Assembly (NCBI RefSeq): GCF_001039355.2
Contig: NW_019774558.1
Span: 389,440 to 453,439 of the forward strand
Direction: 5' to 3'
Source of the DNA: Lingula anatina
Taxonomy: Eukaryota; Brachiopoda; Lingulata; Lingulida; Lingulidae
Length of the DNA: 64,000 nt
This document shows, one piece after another, positions 58,703 through 64,000 of this stretch (its first letter is position 1; each line of letters opens with the position of its first letter). The notes below the pieces were generated by a model. It was not told where the DNA came from. It did no database searches and worked only from the letters and a program-made list of their open reading frames with translations. The position numbers were made by a program, and so were the translations under genes.

Positions 58703-59472
58703 ATGAAGTTAGTCTCGCTGGCACTGCTGGTTGCTGTTGGAATGGTCTTCAACGGTCAAGGCTTCGTGGCTCTCGAACCAGACCAGATCATCAGAAGTCT
58801 GATATACGGTCCCACAGGTTTGGTGGGCAGTCCTCGTTACTGGAAAGTGATGTTTGCTCTACATAGCGGCATTAGCGATAACGAGTGGGTGGTGTCCAAA
58901 TTAGCAGCCCGGGTGAGATACACTGACTATCATAGAGATAATATACATGGCTCAAGGCACAGTATATGTTTTCTTTCATGATTATCACGTTTAGATATAG
59001 AAAAGCTAAAAAATAGATACAATATACAATTTTAAATAGAAAATGTAGTCTCATTAATCTGATTAATTGGCATGATTGAGTTTGTCTGAAAATTAATAAA
59101 ATGACCAAAGCATGCCTTTAGAAAAGTTTGACAACGACTCATTTATTTCAACTATGATTCATTTTCTTTCTAATAATTTTGAAATCCGAAACAAAACATT
59201 TGATTTAATTAAGTTCAAATGTTTCAGGACATCCTTGCCATTTTCGACGCCATGCCTGGTCCGTCAAGTATTTCCCTCTCAAGACATAGGATTGGTCTAG
59301 TAAGATTCTCTACCTGGGCACATGTCATTATCCCCCTGGGGACTTACATTTTCTACCCAGCCAATGATGCAGCTATTGCCGCCGTGCCGAAAGGACCTGG
59401 TAGGGTTGACAGTTATAACACACTAACTTATATTCATACACCCAATGGGACTCACATTCGTACAAGCAAAGC

Positions 59473-59508
<36 letters not shown>

Positions 59509-60398
59509 ATGCATGTTTCGTCAAGATTTACTTTATGAAAAGCCAGTCAACCAGTAAAAGGGTTGAGCAAATTGTCTTCATATGTGCAACATACTGTTGT
59601 AGTGCAGTATGCGAATTCCACGTTTTAAATTTGCTTTTAAAATTCATGATACTAGTAGGTAATTATATCGTGAAGATCAATTAATTCACAGCTACTCTGT
59701 GGGTTTATACGTCAAGTCTTTTTTTACTATATTCACAGGAGGTGGGGCTAATATAAACCTTGCTTTAGAGCTGTGTTCTGGTCAGCTTGGTTTCTATGGC
59801 AACCGCCTAGTCTGGATGACCACTGATGGGTACTATACCAATGGGATAGACCCGAGGCCCACGGCTTCAGCCATGAAGCAGAAAGGTAGGTACTGGTGTA
59901 ACAGGAATGGAAGTCCTAAAAATGGAAGTCCGAGCTCCAATATGGTTAGTGCGGGTTAGGGTTAGTTGGAGTATTGGTGTCAGTAATATGGGACGAATGT
60001 CACCTGTAGGCCTGCAAAGTAATGGAGAACGGACTACGGTTCCTAGCGGACTTCCATTCTTGTTAAATTGGTACACTGTACTAGCTGTCACAACTTCAAC
60101 GAATGCTGTCGATTAAAGAAGCAAGTTGGGGAAACAGAAATTAATTTATCTGAAAGTAATTTTGTACTTTATCTTGTTTATCACTGCATATACGGCAAAC
60201 TATCGCGTTCCTTTTCCAGGAAATATCATCTGTATCGTTGTCATTGGCGACGACGCCAACATGGCTGTGATCAACGGCATGGCGTCCTGGATTAGAGTCC
60301 CTCCATTTTTCTTCGGGAAATGTGTCCTTAGATACAGTACCTACGCCGATTACAGGGCTGCCACGTACGCTGCCCGCCGTAGATTGCCACCATCTTAG
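58703..60398 (+). CDS. vWA gene E: divergent secreted vWA-like protein with degenerate MIDAS, 235 aa
   Basis: Exons 58703-58912, 59228-59399, 59739-59885 and 60220-60398, with the same phases as A-D. The signal peptide MKLVSLALLVAVGMVFNG is kept. Exon 1 is longer (RSLIYGPTGLVGSPRYWK). The first MIDAS Asp is His (FALHSGIS), the first-strand Cys is Met (KVMFALH) and the MIDAS Thr is Ala (GGGANINLAL). Only the third element, MTTDG, remains. Metal-dependent ligand binding is therefore unlikely, though the fold and three cysteines are retained and the frame is open throughout, which argues against simple decay. Intron 1 (315 bp) lacks the MITE found in B-D, so E split off before that insertion or lost it. 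A MITE sits 11 bp into intron 3. Confidence 0.85.
59468..59506. repeat. (CA)n microsatellite in intron 2 of gene E
   Basis: About 17 CA units at the place where A-D also carry CA-rich tracts. Confidence 0.9.
59897..60067. mobile_element. TGTAACAGGAATGG-terminal MITE in intron 3 of gene E
   Basis: Starts TGTAACAGGAATGGAAGTCC and ends GGACTTCCATTCTTGTTAAA, inverted repeats of about 20 bp. It begins 11 bp after the exon 3 donor (GTAGGTACTGG). It is a shorter relative of 43510-43734. Confidence 0.85.
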
Positions 60399-60609
60399 CA
60401 TCACTCCTTGGGCTAGCCTGTTCCCTAAATCTGCAGATAGGAGTCTACAAGCGGAGCTTACAAGTTTATTACCGTTCGGTCTTGACATTTATTGCTAAAA
60501 TTCTGCATCGTGGCGAAACAAGTATTTGCCGCCATCACTAAAATTTGACTAAAATACATCTCTATGTACTTGATAATTCATGCGGACGTATTTGAAGGTA
60601 GCAGTACAT

Positions 60610-60992
60610 TTAAAGGTACATACGAACCGAGCATCGGTGGAGCGTGGATTCCCTGTAACACATGTAAACCACTTCTACTAGTTTCTTATACGACTCTAAT
60701 AAATTCGACATGCCGAGGGATAAACTGAATAAATCACCCGATCAGCCATAAAAGAGCTTTAGAGTGCTCCTTTCTTTAAATTTATGGTTGTCAATTTAAC
60801 CTACTTTCGTGACCTACTTTTCTGCCCCATTGACATACAGCATAGAATGCAGCAGAAAAATCTGTTCAAACATCACTTTCGGGTAAAAATAAACAATGCC
60901 TTTTGGTAATTCTCTTAGTTATACTACTTGAAACTATATGCTGGCATTTGGTTGGTTTTTATGACAAAAATTGACTTTGTATGTATCTTTAA
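60610..60992. mobile_element. TTAA-flanked MITE (piggyBac-like), direct copy
   Basis: TTAA at both ends, termini AGGTACATAC and GTATGTATCT. The full length is the reverse complement of 27285-27669. The interior has no open frame. Confidence 0.9.
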
Positions 60993-61450
60993 ACCGAGCG
61001 TCGGTGGAACGCATATAAATCACTTATAGTAGTTTTTTTTTATACAACTGCAATAAATTTGACACGTCAAGGGATAAAACGAATTAATCAGCAGTCGACC
61101 CTTCAGTGACCCTTCTTCATTTCTTAGTTGACCTACATCTCTACTGATTATTCATGCGGACGTTTTTAAAGGTACTAGTGCATTTGAATCGAGCGTCGGT
61201 GGAACGCATATAAACCACTTCCTGCAATAAAGAGATTTAAACTGAACTGTCTTCAATTTTTTAAATTGACCTGCTCATCTCGATTACTCATCTGCCCCGT
61301 ATATATACAGCACAGGAAGAAAAGCAGAGGAATCCGTTCAAATATCATTTTTCGGGGAATATACAATTTTTTTTTTTTTTGGTATTTCTCTCAGATTGAC
61401 CAATTGAAAGTAATAATAAAAATATTTCATTCATATGTATCCCTGGGCTT
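60993..61450. mobile_element. Degenerate partial copies of the TTAA MITE
   Basis: CCGAGCGTCGGTGGAACGCATATAAA appears at about 60994 and again at about 61190, each followed by decayed interior blocks (GCAATAAATTTGACACGTCA; ATCTGCCCCGTATATATACA). They look like older insertions stacked beside the intact copy. Confidence 0.7.
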
Positions 61451-62163
61451 TATTTTTTCTCGCGAAAATGCACAGAAGAACGGTTTTCGGGATTGCAAAC
61501 AAAAAACTTTGCAAAAAATTTGTTCCATGCAATAATCGTCACTAAGGGCGATTCAGTACTATTTAGACAGTGAAGTAATACTTTATTCTGAGCATCGAAA
61601 ATAAATGAACTATTCCAAATGTTGTTTTACTTTCTCTTCTTGTTCATTAAGGTGGCTTGTTTTTAATATACGTAAAATTGGACGTAAAATCTGAACAGTT
61701 GCCAGGGGAAACACATTGAGCCCCGTAACTCACCTTAGCTTTGAAAGTACCCCTTCTCCATTTCTATAACTATAACGATTATATATTATTATTAATCATA
61801 ATTATAATTTGAGCTACTTAAACATGTACATTAATCTCCATACAATCTCACATACTTGTTATCTGCTTGTCGCAAAAATGATTGACTGCTATTTCCCGTG
61901 TCTGCAAAACCAGTTATTTTTTTCTGTGGACCACATGTTGCTAAATTCTATTTTTGTTAGACCCACTTTTTGTAAATTGTAATTATCAGAATATCAATGC
62001 CGTAGTAACGTTGGCGATTTAAAACTTTTATCGTCTGAAAAGGCCCCATCCTTTTTTGTCAGTCAAATATTCAATATTCCCTTATTGCAATGTACCTCTT
62101 TAAGCACTAATTCACATCTTTAATGGCTAAATAGCTCATCTATTACGCGTTACATGTCAAACA

Positions 62164-62396
62164 AAGTGGCGGATTCAGAAGGGTAGGTCAGGGGGGTCCT
62201 GACCCCCCTCAAATTCTGCAAGAAAAGAATTGTCCCCTCTTGATATTATTTTTTTTCATAATTTTGACTAGAGGAATCATAGTTATAAACCGTACAAAAT
62301 GGCACCATTTGTCCTTAAGCGAACCCCGAACCCCATGCCAAGGGTCGGCTTCACATCCGCGGTCCCCCTTCAAATACTATTAGATCCGCCCCTGCA
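62164..62396. mobile_element. GTGGCGGAT/GATCCGCC short element
   Basis: Begins AGTGGCGGATTCAGAAGGG and ends TAGATCCGCCCCTG. It has the family interior (GGTCCTGACCCCC, TTTTGACTAG). Confidence 0.8.
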
Positions 62397-62763
62397 ACAC
62401 TGTTTGATTGTGAAACAGCCAATCAACCAGAATCTCATGGTGTTGACTTTTTGCATCTTGCCTAAAAAATAAAGAATAAAAAATTTTGCACTTTTAAATC
62501 CCATTTTCACCTTTAAAAAATCTTTGACTGTCTAGCTTTTATTTAATCGGATTTACTTTAAATCTTTATATTTGCGATTATTGGAATCGTACTCATTTAA
62601 CTTTTAAATATCTCAATGTGTCTCTGTTTAATGATTTCTCAGAATTTGGTATTAACTAACCTGACTTGTACCAAGTGATGTGAGGTAAATGCTTCACAGT
62701 GACCTCAAGGCCTCATGGGTTGTACTGCACGGTACGATGCAGGTAGAGCTGAAATATTTTAGA

Positions 62764-62973
62764 TACCATTCCCAGACCCTATCGTTCTAACTGTGGGTCG
62801 ATCTATCTCCAAGGGGATTCTCGCTAGATTGCAATCAACTTAAGAGGATTAGATGTCTGTCACGCCTACTGAAGCTGCTGGGGGTAATTAATTATCGTTA
62901 GGCAGCTTCTGTAAGCCGCTTAAGCTGAAAGCAATTTGGCAAGAAACCCCTTGGAGATGGATCGATCCTGTTA
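62764..62973. mobile_element. GATCGATC-type MITE, right end truncated
   Basis: ACCATTCCCAGACCCTATCG through CTTGGAGATGGATCGATCCT aligns with 58118-58345. The last ~25 bp are missing or changed. Confidence 0.75.
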
Positions 62974-63090
62974 GTCCATTTCTAAACCAAAATACTGACT
63001 CAACACTATATTCTACGCACATTGTAATATTGTTGAAAACAGAAACTGAAATTAAGTGGATATCCTCTACTGATTATGCTACTCATCTAA

Positions 63091-63267
63091 GGCCCCATTC
63101 AGAATGGGGACTAACTTGTCCGAGGGTCAAATATGTCCGACCCACTTGAATACTTCCCCAAGGGATATCTATCCAGTGTCTGTTAGCAGATTAGACGGTA
63201 AGCTTTGTAGTGGGTCGCCATATTTGACCGTCGGACTAGTTAGTCCCCTATTCTAAATGGGGTCTGA
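63091..63267. mobile_element. MITE with ~45 bp terminal inverted repeats
   Basis: The left end GGCCCCATTCAGAATGGGGA and the right end TCCCCTATTCTAAATGGGGT are inverted. The repeat continues inward with ACTAACTTGTCCGAGGGTCA against TGACCGTCGGACTAGTTAGT. TAA precedes and TGA follows, fitting a 3 bp TNA duplication. Confidence 0.85.
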
Positions 63268-64000
63268 CATGTACCATATGCGTATACGTGTACTTTTATG
63301 ATCAAAGTATGAATATCAATCGAAGGTTTTGAAAACAGGGCATTGTAGCACATGGTATACAGAAAACCATACCGTTTGATGATCCCATATCATACACACA
63401 TAACCAGAGGTTTTTCAATGAAAGAAAATGATATGTTTACTTGTTAAGGATACGACAGCCCGGAACATTATACTGTACATTTAGAGATCAGAATGAATAA
63501 TATTTATGAGTTCTAGGTAAGACTCATTAAACAAGTTTTATGGACCCTGCCTGAGTGTTTTGTGTCAATAAAGTGAAGGTGGCAATTATATATTTATATA
63601 TATACATCGGTAAAGATTTTTCTGTAACAACATTAACATCACAATATTGGTTGGTTTATTGTTGTCATTGTAATAATAATAATAATAATTATATTAATAA
63701 TATTATTTGTTATTATTATTATTTTCTTTTGTGTGTCATTAAAGACGCCTATACGGAAAAATCAAAGTATTTCGCTGTTTTAACGTCCACATGAAGTTCC
63801 TACCATAGCCCTGCCTCTACTGCAAAATTTATTGCACATATCTCTGTTCCCATCCGGGAACAAACATCTTACAAAAGATAAACATCTTTAAAAAATAGTC
63901 CATGTTTCACAAACCTGTAAATAGTATATTTATGCATTGTTTGAAGTGAAGTTATTAATTAGAATTCATGTTTGCGGATTATTCATCATTCAATACTAAC

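Larger units (their letters stand above)
61451..64000. other. Repeat-rich end of window, no gene seen
   Basis: No frame has recognisable features. The CTGTCTAGCTTTTATTTAAT block at about 62528 and a following GATTATTGGAATCGTA-like block show that a further, older array unit lies here, but I find no vWA exons downstream of it within the window. Confidence 0.55.

Noticed and set aside
60068-60295. Frame overlapping exon 4 of gene E with a zinc-like HRRRQHGC stretch
   Set aside because: It is an off-frame shadow of exon 4. The true frame gives the conserved vWA strand IICIVVIG.

Overview
This window is animal nuclear DNA. Genes have GT-AG introns, the sequence is AT-rich, and it is full of microsatellites and short inverted-repeat transposons, with one 255-N assembly gap and two single Ns. 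The repeat style (GGCCCGTAGCC and GTGGCGGAT termini, TTAA- and TNA-flanked MITEs) and a family of small secreted vWA proteins suggest a marine invertebrate, perhaps a mollusc or another lophotrochozoan. The sequence alone does not fix the phylum.

Layout. 1-11,880: no convincing gene; simple repeats, an ~80 bp degenerate tandem repeat, and an ~885 bp direct duplication whose second copy starts beside a lone N (probable assembly artefact). 11,890-17,767 (+): a nine-exon gene for a 601-residue, Ser/Lys/Arg-rich protein I do not recognise. 19,811-20,660 (-): the terminal exon of a C2H2 zinc-finger gene with two compensating frame disruptions. 20,900-23,110: MITEs, including one element inserted inside another. 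25,428-29,868 (+): a complete seven-exon beta-1,4-glycosyltransferase (GT7/B4GALT family) of 341 residues. It has Leu where galactosyltransferases have the specificity-setting Tyr, which predicts GalNAc transfer.

29,940-60,400 (+): five tandem four-exon genes (A-E) for secreted single-domain von Willebrand factor A (vWA) proteins of 207-243 residues. All share intron phases 0-1-1 and a proximal promoter about 66-69 bp upstream of the ATG. C and D look fully intact. A and B end early, by a TGG-to-TAG change and by a small deletion. E has lost MIDAS residues. Between the genes lie at least six decayed promoter plus signal-peptide cassettes, some still encoding signal-peptide-only micro-ORFs. 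A further promoter relic is fused to duplicated DNA from the 3' flank of the glycosyltransferase gene, which shows how one array unit formed. 60,400-64,000 holds a TTAA-flanked MITE and other repeats but no gene I can support.

The most interesting system is the vWA array: a rapidly duplicating, decaying and diverging secreted family beside a glycosyltransferase, with nested transposons that date the duplications. Exon boundaries were placed by eye from splice motifs, reading-frame continuity and comparison among copies. In all seven multi-exon models (gene 1, the glycosyltransferase and vWA A-E) the total coding length is a multiple of three.
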